Shown here one piece after another: positions 12,101 to 22,561 of a stretch of DNA of 64,000 nucleotides. The notes under the pieces are model-generated. The model was given only the letters and a program-made list of their open reading frames with translations, searched no databases and was not told the origin of the DNA. The DNA is from Cornus controversa (taxonomy: Eukaryota > Streptophyta > Magnoliopsida > Cornales > Cornaceae). The DNA is taken from NCBI GenBank assembly GCA_026545225.1, contig CM048852.1, positions 58,287,146 to 58,351,145 on the forward strand. The letters are read 5' to 3'. The first letter of the stretch is position 1, and each line of letters starts with the position of its first letter. Both the position numbers and the translations under genes were made by a program.

Positions 12101-15100
12101 TAAAGATAGTAGTTCTGCTTAACTGACAAACATACAGTTGTACACTTGGCAAGACTCCTTGTGATGCACTGATTGATTACACACCTTACCTAAATTAAGT
12201 ATATATGCAACCTTTTACACTTCTAACCAAGTTGACTAAATAAAGGATACACATGTCAGTTCAGATTTTTAAGGCTTTTACCACTTCAACTTACTGATTG
12301 TTTTTATTTTAGTTGAATTAAAAGTATGTTATTTTGTTTTATTGTCGCCATTTTTGTCACAATAACATGAGCATGTTGTGCTCTGTTGATAGTGGAACAC
12401 CTTTTCTTATAATAGGTCCCAGCATAGAGTCTTCCCCCAAAAACATTTGTTGCATGTAACTTCTTTTGTCGCCAGAAATCTAGAGCCTCGTGGCTTAAGA
12501 GGGAGACAGGAACACGAAATTCTTTCACCATACCAGGAATGCTCATCGTAGGTACAATCTTATTGGTAGGATCCGTGTGGATGGAGAGTTGCTGGAAAAG
12601 GAGGAGGAAATAGGAAGGGGGATCACTTCCTTTTATCGAAGATGTATTCGAAGACTATTAGTTGGAGACTTCAATTAAATGGCATGGAGTTTAACAATAT
12701 CTCGGTTGAAGACAGAGATAGGTTGGAGAGGCCGTTCAAAGAAGAGGAGATTGTGGTGGCTTTGCAAAGTTGTAATGGGGATAAGGCGCCAGGGCCAGAC
12801 AGGTTTACTATAGGGTTTTTCCAACAAAACTGGGATGTGGTTAGAGTAGAGGTTTTGGCGGCTTTTTAGCATTTACATTCCCATGGTAGCTTTGAAAAGA
12901 GTTGGAATGCTTCTTTCATTGCTCCCATCCCCAAGAAGGGGGGAGCTACGGATGTGAAGGACTTTAGGCCTATCAATTTGGTGAAAAGCATGTACAAATT
13001 AGTTGCTAAAGTCCTTGTTTGCCAATTGAGAGTGTAATTGATGGAGTGATCATAAATTCTCTAAATGCTTTCGTGGGAGCAAGAAAAAAATGTAGATTCT
13101 GAATTGATTGCGTGAATGTGTGGACTCTAGAATGACTAGTGGGGAACTGGGAGTGTTGTGCAAGCTGGAAATGGAAAAGGCGTATGACCATGTCAATTGG
13201 GGCTTCCTAATGTATATTTTCGAGAGGATGGGTTTTGGGGAATCCTGGAGGCAATGGATTTGGTTTGCATTTCTACGGTGAGATTCCCAGTGCTCGTCAA
13301 CGGGACGTCTTCGGGGTTTTTCGACAGTTCTCGAGGGTTGCAACAGGGGGACCCTTTCTCTTCATTCCTTTTTATTCTTGTGATGGAGGCCCTCGGTAGG
13401 CTGATGGGAAAAGCTGTGGAGAGGAGTTTTATCAGAGGTTTTAGAGTAGGGAGGGGTAACCTTAACCAGATTAAGGTGTCTCATCTCTTGTATGTTGATG
13501 ATATAATTGTCTTTTGTGATGCAGAAGAGGCTCAGATGCAATATTTGAGATGCGTGCTGGTCTGTTTTTAGGCAGTCTCAAGGCTGAAGATCAACCTCGA
13601 GAAGAGTGAGATTGTTCCGGTAAGGGAGGTCATTGACATTGCTGTGTTCACTGATATTCTTGGATGTAAGATTGGGTCCTTGCCTATGAAGTATATGGGG
13701 ATGCCTTTGGGTATATCTTCAAGGAGGGTCTCTGTTTGGGATCTGGTGGTGGAGGGGGTTGAGAGGAGGTTGGAAGAAGCAATATCTTTCAGGAGGGGTG
13801 GGGGTGGATTACTCTTGTGAAGAACACCTTATCAAATATGCCTACCTACTATCTTTCCCTCCTTCAAATTCCCATCTCCATTGTGAGGCGTTTAGAGAAG
13901 CTACAAAAGAACTTTTTGTGGGGAGGGTTGGGTGATGCTTCCAAATACCATCTTATTAATTGGGAGCAAATTTGCAAGTCCGTTAAGCGTGAAGGGTTGG
14001 GAATTAGAAGGTTGGAGATGTTCAATCGAGCCTTGTTGGGAAAGTGGTTGTGGAGGTTTGGGATGGATAGGCCCAAGTTGTGGAGAAGGGTCATTGCCAG
14101 CAAATATAGTGAGGATAGAGGCAGCTGGTGCTCTCTTGAGGTGAGGCAGCCGGACGGGATGGGGGTTTGGAAGGCCATTCGTAAGGGGTGGGATATCTTT
14201 TCTAAACACATTCATTTTAGGGTAAGGAGTGAGAGGGGGTTCACTTCTAGAGGGATGTGTGGTGCGGGAATCGCCCCTTAGAGTTCATTTATCCGCGTCT
14301 TTTTCGGATAGTTGCAAACAAGGAGGTGCTTGTGGTCGACTGCTTTCGCCTTGAGAGTGGGAGGTTGTTCTGTCCAGTTCTTGAGATCTTTCCAGGACTG
14401 GGAGTTAGGTGATATTGGTGAGCTTTTGGCAGTGTTGTATCGTCAAGAAGTGGGAGAGGAGAGGGATGATGTTTTGCTTTGGAAGGAATCTAGGCATGGA
14501 AACTTTGATGTTCGATCTGTTGAGAAACAATCCCCCAATCATGAACAACCAAACATTACGATGTGATGATGATAAGTAAACAAGCACGAAAAAATTTGCA
14601 AGAACACACCAAGAATTATAAGTAATTCAGCTAAACAAGCCTACATCCACGGAGAGCCCGATTTCCCTATATAGATTGCAACAGTACAAGTTGAAAGATT
14701 GTATCAAGAGCACGCTCAACTCTCAACCCTTAACCCTTATACACCCATCTCACTCAAAAGGAAATCACAAATTCTAAACAAGAATTCTCTCTCTAAGTGC
14801 TCTATTAAAAAATAATAAGAGTATTTCCTCTACGCAAGAGTTGCCCTCTCAAAACAATGAGAGTGAACTCTCAAATAAAATGAGAGTATTGCCTATTTTC
14901 TTCTCACTTGTCTCAACCTATAACGTAGGTAACTATTTATAGAGCCCAAAACCCAATTCCTTGGTGAACAAGGATTACAATTCCTTAGAACCCAAGACTT
15001 GCCTAACAGGTACTTACCTTCCTTGAGACCACGACTTGTCTTTTAAGAAATTACCTAATAAGACACAACTCTATAATGCAAACCTAATCACAATAGGAAT

Positions 15101-17739
15101 TTAAGGTAAGGAGTGGGAAGGGGGTTCACTTCTCGAGGGATGTGTGGTGCGGGAATTGCCCCTTAGAGTCCAGTTATCCATGTCTTTTTCAGATAGTTGC
15201 GAACAGGGAGGTGCTTGCTTTCACCATGAGAGTGGGAGGTTGTTTTGGGATATCCAGTTCTTGAGATCTTTCCAGGATTGGGAGTTAGGTGATATTGGTG
15301 AGCTTTTAGCAGTGTTGTATCGTCAAGAAGTAGGAGAGGAGAGGGATGATGTTTTGCTTTGGAAGGAATCTAGGCATGGAAACTTTGATGTTAGATCTTT
15401 TTACAGGAGCCTGACAGATGTTCAAGAGCCCTCTTTCCCTTGGAAGGCAATTTGGCGCACCAAAGCCCCGTTTAAGATGAGCTTTTTTAGTTGGACGGTG
15501 GTTCTTCTGAAGATTTTGACTATTGATAATCTAAACAGGAGGGGCTAGAATTTGGTGAATAGGTGCTTCATGTGCAAGGAAAATGTAGAGACTGTCAGTC
15601 ATCTTCTTTTGCATTGTCCGGTTACTAGAGAGTGTTGGGCTATGGTGTGGAGGTTCTGGCTTGGGTACTCAAGTTCTTCATTCTCTATACTTTATTTTTT
15701 GGGTTATGGGTTGGAATTGTAAATCTATGGGCGATATAGTTTCTTTTGTGGATTCTTTGGTTATATAGTAGACTTCCTTGGTCTTGCTTTGTTCTTGGGT
15801 TACGTTCCCCTTTTGAACGCTCTTTAATGAAATCTTACTTATCAAAAAAAAAGTATGTTATAACTCTCAGATGGTCCGTGCGTCAGGAACATATAGACAC
15901 ACCGTTGTACCCACAGCAAAAAGTTCAGCTTCAGCCTCAACAACCCATAATCAAACAATTCGAGTCAGTTTGTGAAGTGGCCTACATCATAGCTCCTCCA
16001 GTATGAAATAGGAAGAGTTCCACATAAAATGTGACGAAAACATAGTATATTTAAATAAATTCTCTGAAAGATTTGCAGCAAATCATAACACTTGTGGTAA
16101 TGAGATAAACAAGGGGATGCCAACTACTTGTGAATGTTAAATTTTTTTTAACACTTGTGGTAATGAGATAAACAAGGGGATGCCAACTACTTGTGAATGG
16201 GAAGTTTTTTTTCCTTTTTTTCTTGAGCAAGTGATGGTGGGTTTCAAAGGAAAATTATACAAGGAATTAAACTGGACCTTTATGAGCACACTCACAGTTA
16301 TGCATGGCTATGAAACTAAAAGATTGGAACTAAACAAATATAAAATCTAACAGTCACATTACCTATCAAAAAATAATAATAATCTAACAGTCACATCATA
16401 GATTAACTAAACAATTTGACCATGTTATTCAAAGACTAAAAAGTTTCAAGTAGATGTCGGAAGTGCTTATACCATTGTTACCACATGATCTGATATCATC
16501 AGATCATATTCTTTAACAGAGATTATACATAGGTGGAAGCTATTTGATGATCTGATATCATCAAATCACATTCTCTTGGCACTTGATCTTCACTACATCC
16601 TCTATTGTAATTAAATTTGTTGATAGTCATATTTCATAGTTTTCGTCCTACTGCTTATAAACCATGTTGATTATAGGACTTCTCTCCAGATGCCTAATTT
16701 AATACTTATTCCTATTATAGTTTCATCAATTAAAACGATTGATCGTCAAATAGCATACAAAAAAAGTATAAAATAAAAAATAAATATTACTTACCAAAGC
16801 ACTCATCGAAAAAGAAGATTACTTATCAAAGAAAATGAAGTTTTCATGAACACATCTGACAGGTCATAAAGTTTAGTGAATGCGTTAGGTGTAGTACAAA
16901 TGACTACTTCCGTCTCATTTTGTTTACATAATAAATGTGGAGTGAACAATGCAGCATATGATGTTACAATCTATACTGCATTAGTCTCTAATTATTAGAA
17001 AATATCCATATCAACACGTTGCAATATATTAGCTTAAAAAAAAAAAAATTCTCTATCACAAAAAGGTGTTTTTTCAAGCTCAACCTTATTTATGACTCTG
17101 TTGAGAGCAAAGTTTATCCTCAACAAGCAGAAACAACGTAAGGAGTACAGAAGTGTTCTACCACCAAATGCATCTCAGTATCTCACTCACCTATTGTAAT
17201 ATACCAAAATAATCAACATCTAATTTTCTACCATCTAACACGGAAAACTTTCTCCAACAAATACACTTGTATATAGTCCTAAACTAAGTGATAAAAATGA
17301 TAAAGTTAAAACTCATCAAATAATCCCAACACTTTCCCATTCATACAAGGCTAGTCGGATATCAATACTACGCTACAAAATCACAAATGCAGCAATGTAG
17401 ATAAGTCCTCAAAGAGATCCAAAATGCGAAAAGTCAATTATATGATTTTTAATTCCTTATCACACACCAAAGCAATAGATTTGAAAGTAACTATAATAGA
17501 GAAATTTACACTTACATCATTGGGATGGAAAAGGCGTTTGAAAGAATCCCTAAAGACCGCCCGCAGTGCTCCGGATAAACCTTTCCTTTGATCAGTCTCT
17601 GCAGTTCTTTCTTGTTGTTCGAGGCCTTGCTCGGGACTAAGCGACAATAGATCATCAGATTGAAAAGGAACCGGAGTAAATACAATCCCCTGAAATTGCC
17701 GGATGAGTTCAAATTTCAAGCAGAAGTTTTTCATATAAA

Positions 17740-17784
<45 letters not shown>

Positions 17785-18050
17785 AGAAACACACACACAT
17801 ATAACATGTTTAAAAAGAAGATTACGAGAATTTTGCCATAAGTGTCCTTGGCTCGATCGTCTGATAGGCTCTCAGCGGTAACTGCAGATTTTAAACACGA
17901 ACAGAAATATAATTAACAGTGTGCTCTGAATTAGAAACCCTTGAGTACCGCGCACCTTGCAAAAATGACTTTTTAGAGAGAGAGAATCGTACTCAAGTCT
18001 CTATTGATTTCACATATGGTGACTGAGCCAGGATGAGTAAACGACGGCAT
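3152..18050 (-). CDS. AAAS: ALADIN, WD-repeat nuclear pore complex protein (3' end missing)
   Basis: ALADIN is a WD40 beta-propeller nucleoporin. Eleven exons on the minus strand join in frame: 18050-17993, 17881-17826, 17689-17516, 11970-11856, 11703-11604, 11459-11286, 10351-10293, 7385-7298, 7191-7116, 5234-5135, 3203-3152 (1052 nt, about 350 codons). The product starts [18 protein letters not shown] and contains [89 protein letters not shown] and [16 protein letters not shown], collinear with my recollection of plant ALADIN. The last ~95 codons are not seen and probably lie left of base 1. Most introns are GT-AG; intron 5 is GC-AG and intron 6 appears to be AT-AC. Intron 3 (5.5 kb) and introns 7 and 9 contain retroelements. 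Exon edges come from homology and splice consensus, without transcripts. Confidence 0.9.
5925..6130 (-). mobile_element. RTE-type LINE 3' fragment
   Basis: On the minus strand, a short stretch reads roughly [16 protein letters not shown], the typical C-terminal end of plant RTE-clade reverse transcriptase ORFs. It is followed by the ATGATGATGAT-type 3' tail seen in these elements. It lies in ALADIN intron 9 and is far too short to be active. Confidence 0.55.
7690..8560. other. Unassigned intronic stretch
   Basis: This part of ALADIN intron 7 has a G-rich run near 7841-7877 and no reading frame with recognisable homology. It may be old repeat sequence; I see nothing that can be named. Confidence 0.3.
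8640..9640 (-). mobile_element. RTE-type LINE reverse transcriptase fragment, degenerate
   Basis: The minus strand, read with several frame changes, matches the second half of a plant RTE-clade LINE. A region resembling [21 protein letters not shown] is followed by a [17 protein letters not shown] segment and then LFADD (codons at 9226-9237), the catalytic motif of the palm. A segment like [15 protein letters not shown] and a GATGATGATGATGA tail near 8640-8680 end the copy. Stops and indels make it inactive. It lies within ALADIN intron 7 in the gene's own orientation. Plus-strand open frames here are by-products. Confidence 0.75.
10293..10351 (-). other. ALADIN exon 7, downstream of a U12-type intron
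   Basis: Short 59-nt exon encoding [19 protein letters not shown], part of one WD repeat. It is preceded by the AC acceptor of the AT-AC intron and followed by a normal GT donor (AAG then GTACAC). Confidence 0.75.
10352..11285 (-). other. Probable U12-type (AT-AC) intron 6 of ALADIN
   Basis: After ...SPDGR in exon 6 there is no GT donor within about 35 nt. Instead the exon is followed by ATATCCAACA, which matches the first six bases of the U12 donor consensus ATATCCTT. At the other end the sequence is TTTCTTGACCTATCTTCAC before the next exon: TTTCTTGAC fits the U12 branch-site consensus TTCCTTAAC at seven of nine positions, its adenosine is about 11 nt from the terminal AC, and there is no long polypyrimidine tract. 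Joining at these positions keeps the frame and restores [13 protein letters not shown]. The intron is 934 nt. Confidence 0.72.
10540..10975. repeat. Possible fold-back element inside intron 6
   Basis: A purine-rich left half (around 10556-10690) is followed by a pyrimidine-rich right half (around 10790-10965) whose reverse complement is broadly similar. This layout is typical of a small MITE. Ends and target duplication are not resolved. Confidence 0.35.
11460..11603 (-). other. GC-AG intron 5 of ALADIN
   Basis: Exon 5 ends ...GTAGCTTGCAA and is followed by GCAAGTATC, a strong U2-type donor except for C at position 2. The next exon starts after TTGCAAAG with GGGTGGAATTTGC. The join gives SVACKGGICIW in frame; no nearby GT donor would preserve it. 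Confidence 0.75.
14221..15397 (+). repeat. Duplicated ~295-bp LINE segment on both sides of a solo LTR
   Basis: LINE sequence 14221-14517 recurs at 15105-15397 in the same orientation. The last ~120 bp of the copies differ at only a handful of positions; small indels separate the middle parts. The LTR at 14518-15092 lies exactly between the copies. Confidence 0.85.
14518..15092 (-). mobile_element. Solo LTR, Copia-like, inside the LINE
   Basis: Read on the minus strand, the 575-bp segment starts TGTGATTAGG and ends GAAACA-type sequence closing in TTTCTCAACA, so it is bounded TG...CA. It has a TATA box (CTATAAATA, near 14935-14945) and a downstream CCGTGGATGTAGGC motif that is common in plant Copia LTRs. 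No internal coding domain is present, so it is a solo LTR. The five bases on each side do not match, so it lacks a normal target-site duplication. Confidence 0.7.
16087..16199. repeat. Two-copy tandem repeat, 63-bp period
   Basis: A 50-bp sequence beginning AACACTTGTGGTAATGAG occurs at 16087-16136 and again at 16150-16199 without visible differences, separated by a T-rich spacer. It lies in ALADIN intron 3 just past the LINE. Confidence 0.85.
17743..17781. repeat. (AT)n microsatellite
   Basis: About 38 bp of uninterrupted AT dinucleotides close to the acceptor of ALADIN exon 3. Similar AT tracts occur at 21151-21178, 23584-23611, 24783-24804, 32935-32967 and 38857-38874. Confidence 0.95.
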
Positions 18051-18395
18051 TTTCTGATTGCCCAATGTGGAGTTTTGGAGAGAGAATTTAAGAGAGAGAG
18101 AAGTAGGGTTTAGACCAGGGTTTCTTTTCCGATTATTTGGCTTCCAACAAATGTACTTCGGATGGAAATGATTGAGTTTTAAATTAAAATGTACAAGAAT
18201 ATTTATAGTTTTCATTTAAAAGAAATATTAAATTCAATCACCTCTCTGAGATTTTGTCAAATTGGGATTGCACAGACGATTTTTCTTTATTTCTTTTACC
18301 TTCCTTAAATTTATGTTTTCAAAAATCGGAGTAAATTTTAAGTGTGAAAACACAATGTTACCCTAGCATTATAATATCACATTATATTTTAAATA

Positions 18396-18888
18396 AGGTA
18401 AAATACAATTACCTCTCTTTGCCATGATTACACTAACCTCTCCTGTGATAATTTAAGATCAGATTTTAAGGCAATTTTACCATTATACCCCGAAATAATA
18501 AAATAAATCTAATTTTTAAAATGATATGTATTCTTTCACACACACGACAAAACCAAACAACTCGGTCCACAAATCCGATCATATGTATGTGTGTATATAT
18601 ATATTATGACTTCATCTTTGAAAATAATTTGTGTTATATAATTTTTTACGTAATAATTTGGGTGGTGATGGTGGTGGTGTAGCAAGTGTATAAAATAATA
18701 TTAAACATAGAGAGAAAGTATAATGTGGGCATAAATGTCATTTTAGAAATCATATTATTTTTAATTTTTTCTTATTAAATTATTTGGGAGTATAATGGTA
18801 AAATTATCCTAAAATTTAATCTCAAACCACCATAAGGGAGGTTAGTGTAATTGCAGCAAACCTGAGGAGAGTTCATTGTAGTTTACTC
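18396..18888. mobile_element. MITE with ~100-bp inverted arms
   Basis: The left arm, starting near GGTAAAATACAATTACCTCT and running to TTTTACCATTATACCCC, is matched in inverted orientation by the right arm, which runs from GGGAGTATAATGGTAAAATT to ATTGTAGTTTAC. Both arms include the motif ATTACACTAACCTC. No coding capacity. Exact ends and target duplication are unresolved. Confidence 0.75.
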
Positions 18889-19422
18889 TATAGAAAGCAT
18901 AGACACGGACACGAAATATGGGTATGACATAACATAAACACGGCGATATGAAAAATTTTAAGAAATCAGGACACGAAAATGACGAGGATACGACTATAAA
19001 ATAATAATATAATATATATTAATTATTCAATAAAAAATATTATATTACATAAATACTTCAATTCATCATCAAACAATTAAGAACTAATCAAACTTATAAA
19101 AAAAAATAGACAAATATATTAAAATAAATTAAAAAATTAGACTTATTTAGTCTTCTACGTATATTTAGCTTAAATTTATAATCATAACTTAGTAACATAT
19201 AATTTACATTCGAAATACTTGAATATATATCATTGGTACGAAATATCTGACACGTGTTCGAGGAGTGTTCAAGAAGTGTTAGAAGAGTGTCAAAAAAGTG
19301 TCTGAGAAGTATCTCAAAAATAAAAATGTCAGGACACTTCTAATAAGCGTCCGACATGGTGTCTGGGTGTCCCACACAGGTACGACACACTCGATGATGT
19401 GTTTGTGCTTTGTAGAGTCCAT
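18887..19422. mobile_element. MITE with GACACGGACAC-type ends
   Basis: The left end CTATAGAAAGCATAGACACGG pairs with the inverted right end, which read backwards is CTCTACAAAGCACAAACAC. The interior near 19255-19385 is a run of imperfect GTGTC-containing short repeats. The end type resembles a common plant hAT-like MITE. A clear 8-bp target duplication is not visible. Confidence 0.6.
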
Positions 19423-19599
19423 ATTTGAAATATAATTTGATATTATAATGCAAGAGAAAATTTATCTTTTCACATTTAAAATTTACTCCAGCCACGAAAA
19501 AATGACTTGAAGGAAGGTGAAACCAAACCTCAAGAGAGGTAATTAAATTTAACCTTGAAAAAAATTACCCCCACTACTTATTCTACTTTATTTTTTAAA

Positions 19600-20305
19600 G
19601 ACATATAATGCCTTGGACCGTATAATATATAAATAAGTCTAACTTACGAGTATCAATTCGTGTTCCCGTTTGTCGTGTCGATTTATGAGTATTCTACTAG
19701 CAACTAAACTCTAGTCTAACCCATTTAATAATTGTATGAGATACCTTAAACACTAACGTAAACTACATGTATATTAAACATGTTACATGTGTCGACTCGT
19801 GTAACTTGTTCAATAAACGTGTCATATAATGACATGACTCGTTTAATCACCTTTTTAATCCATTTACAATATATTATACGAGTTTATCCACCTCCACAAA
19901 TCTGTCTAAAGATCAAATAAAAAATAAAGTACACGTTTATACACAAACCCTAAATCAAACTATATTATAAATTTGTATCTATATATAAACCCCAATTAAG
20001 GTGATTCAACACATAGCAATATCATCCTTGTATTTTATGTCTACATTAGTCCTGTAAACAAACAAATATGTTAAAAATAATTGCAATATATATAACTATG
20101 TATATATAAGTTTGAACAAAATCAGAATACATGAATAACTCATGTCGTAATCGTGTCGCGAATTAAACAACTTAGACTTAAACCGAACACAAAATTTGCG
20201 TGTTGTGTTCGTATAGACCTATTTATTAAATAGGTCGGTTTACCTCAATCTCAAATCCGCTTAGTGTTGTATTCGTGTTGTGTCATATCCAATTTTGCCA
20301 CCCTA
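19600..20305. mobile_element. One-ended remnant of a hAT-like MITE
   Basis: The right end TTGCCACCCTA (20295-20305) and the interior rich in CGTGTCGTGT-like words resemble the MITE at 60459-60918. I could not find the matching left terminus, so the left boundary is a guess. Confidence 0.4.
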
Positions 20306-20422
20306 GTCTAACTTTTAAATCACTCATTTTTTATTTGTAGCTTTTTTAAAATAAAAATTTTCAATAATTTTATTAAAAAATTAGTGATTATCCAAAATAT
20401 ATTTGTTTACTATTTAAATATA

Positions 20423-21146
20423 GGACAATACTCACTTATTGATCGATGAGAAGGTGTCTTTTATTGACCACTGATGTGGTCCAATAACAATTGGACATAT
20501 CAATTTTAATTATAAATTTAATAAAATCTTAAATAAAAGGAATACAACTATATTGATCCAATTTTTTTTGGGGTCCATGTATTTACTATTCACTCACACT
20601 TCCCACCTTTAATTATCTCTCTTCCACCTCTCTTCCTAGGTTCACACCATCTCCGTCTTCATCTCACCCTCCATCAACATCACTCAATGTCAGCTCCACT
20701 GTTATATAGCTTTAGGTTAATTTTTATTTTATTTTTGTTATTATCTAAGGGTATTTATCATGTGATGGTCTCCCGCAAAATATGTGATTTACTGTGTGTT
20801 AGGATACAAGCTTTTAAGTTCTGTTGGTGTTACCGTTAGGGGTGACCAAGGATCAGATAGGATCGGATTATGCATAATTCTAATCCGATCTGCGGATTAC
20901 GGATTGGCAAAAATTCAATCCGATCCGATCCGTGATTGCACGGATCGGATTGGCGGATTGGCCCTAAACTCCTATTTGAATTTTTTTTTTGTTTACTTCA
21001 AAAATTCCAAGAAAAAAATTCACAATACTTTTTAATTAACACCTTAAATGAACACAATGGTTAAATAAACAAATATAATATATATTGAGTTTTTAGGCTT
21101 ACCCATGTAAGTATGTAGCATATTATATTATTATACATATAATTAC

Positions 21147-21178
<32 letters not shown>

Positions 21179-21762
21179 GCCATGGATCATATTGCGGATC
21201 GAATCGGATTTCTGACCCTCCAATCCGTAATCCGATCCGTGGCTAACGGATTCTAATTTTTTAATCCGTCACCAATCCATTAGCTAACGGATCGAATCGG
21301 ATTCGCGAATTTTTTGTTCACCCCTAGTTACCGTAATCATATAAAAAAATAACCTTCAATTCCACGGCTTCATGCACACTACGCACCATGTGTTTATTAG
21401 GTTACAAGCTTTTAAGATATTTCTTTTAACCACATGGTTTGTATTGGATACTCATCAAAGAGGCATAACAACAAATTCACACCCCCTAAAAGGAAGATGA
21501 TGATGTCCCGTTGAGTGATGTCCATAGAGTGGAAATGGCGTGAATCTGGGAAGCGGTTGAAGAGAGAGAGGGAAAGGTAAAAAAACGTGCGTGAAAAGTA
21601 AATACATATATTCGAAATTTCGAATGAAACCAGGTCTATACGGTATTTCCCTTATATATCATCTTATTTTTATAATTGAAGTTGATGTGTTCGATTTTTA
21701 TTGGACCACATGAGTCGTCAGCAGATGACATCTACTCACCAGTCGGTAGGTAAGTATTGTCC
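20423..21762. mobile_element. Mutator-type non-autonomous element, 9-bp TSD
   Basis: Ends are GGACAATACTCAC on the left and, inverted, GGACAATACTTAC on the right; the similarity of the inverted arms extends about 100 bp and includes TGTGGTCCAATAA. The element is flanked by a perfect 9-bp direct repeat, TTAAATATA, at 20414-20422 and 21763-21771. Long inverted arms with a 9-bp target duplication are typical of Mutator-like elements. There is no transposase frame. A 490-bp hAT MITE is inserted inside, so the original length was about 840 bp. Confidence 0.82.
20837..21326. mobile_element. hAT-type MITE with perfect 8-bp TSD
   Basis: Ends are TAGGGGTGACCA and, inverted, TAGGGGTGAACA. A perfect 8-bp direct repeat GTTACCGT flanks the element at 20829-20836 and 21327-21334. 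The interior repeats GATCGGAT-type words near both ends and contains an AT tract. It is inserted in the Mutator-type element at 20423-21762 and is therefore younger. Confidence 0.9.
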
Positions 21763-21782
21763 TTAAATATATTTAAAAAATT

Positions 21783-22561
21783 GGACAATACTTGGTAAAT
21801 ATTCTCTCTTGACCTTTTATGTGACCCAATTATAAAGTGACACGTCCTCTTTAATGATGAATAAAAAATTAAAGTAATGAAGGAGGATCTACCCATGTTT
21901 TATCGATCAAATTAATCTGCTATAATTTTTTTTCAAAACTTGCTACAACTTAACAAGCCCTATGAGGTTATCTACGGCTTCATATCTTCTTTTATTTTCA
22001 TCATTCTCTTATGTTCCTCTCTTAATCTCAATTTTTGTATGGAATATTTACTTAATAGCTGAGTGCATCTCTCTCTTTCTCCTCCCTTCTCCGGTTCACA
22101 TCAATTTTTGTATCAATAATGAAATCCAAACACAGAACCACATTTGTAAAGCAGTAATCAAACTTCGAACCTCAAAGACCCAAATCCAAAAATATAGTAA
22201 AGAAACATATACAAATCATTAAACACATGCCAACGATGTGTAAATCGCCAATATGATGTCCAATGAAGCTTGAGAGGAAAAAGAAAAGTGGAAAGGAGTC
22301 AAAGGGCTGGGTGTTGGTGCGAGTGAAAGAGAAAAGGGAAGTGAATCGAGCTTGAGAGAAAGAAGAAAAGTGGAAAGGAGTGAGAGGGTTGGGTATTGGT
22401 ACGAGTGAAAGAGAAAAGGAAAGGGAAAAAGTTTGAAATCGAATTGATTTGGTTTATTCTATTTAGTTACTCACTTTTCAATTTGTAATTAAAAATAACG
22501 TGTCACTGTATAATTAGGCTACATAGGTGGGTATTGACTGGTGAGTAAGAAACTAATCTTC
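21783..22561. mobile_element. Diverged relative of the 20423 Mutator-type element
   Basis: It begins GGACAATACTT, as the neighbouring element does. The inner left block AATTATAAAGTGACACGT is matched in inverted form by ACGTGTCACTGTATAATT on the right. The extreme right end is degenerate. No coding frame. A related fold-back lies at 50600-50871. Confidence 0.55.

Larger units (their letters stand above)
12333..15848 (+). mobile_element. L1-type LINE, nearly complete ORF2 core but inactive
   Basis: A degenerate LINE lies antisense in ALADIN intron 3. Its frames, broken by stops, show in order: linker ([20 protein letters not shown]), RT fingers ([11 protein letters not shown], then [20 protein letters not shown]), [16 protein letters not shown], the catalytic LLYVDD (TATGTTGATGAT at 13491-13502), [29 protein letters not shown] and a terminal zinc-finger-like domain ([17 protein letters not shown] near 15570-15615). 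The 3' end is TTACTTATCAAAAAAAAA. A 13-bp direct repeat AAAAGTATGTTAT flanks it at 12320-12332 and 15849-15861. The first ~200 bp (to about 12540) do not read as the expected upstream ORF in this orientation and may be a 5' inversion or foreign piece. An LTR lies inside at 14518-15092. Confidence 0.88.
18236..19572. mobile_element. Long-armed inverted-repeat element containing two nested MITEs
   Basis: The left arm (18236-18394) and right arm (about 19425-19572) are inverted copies of each other. Shared blocks include ACCTTCCTT, GGAGTAAATTTTAA followed by TGTGAAAA, and GCATTATAATATCA. The space between the arms is fully occupied by two other inverted-repeat elements (18396-18888 and 18887-19422). 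This is a stack of insertions just upstream of the ALADIN start codon at 18050. Confidence 0.7.

Noticed and set aside
12304-12546. An 80-codon minus-strand gene
   Set aside because: It spans the LINE target duplication and has no recognisable domain.
22262-22425. A direct repeat of GAGAGAAAGAAGAAAAGTGG-like sequence as a CRISPR-like or satellite array
   Set aside because: Only two imperfect purine-rich copies; nothing in a plant nuclear locus supports such a call.
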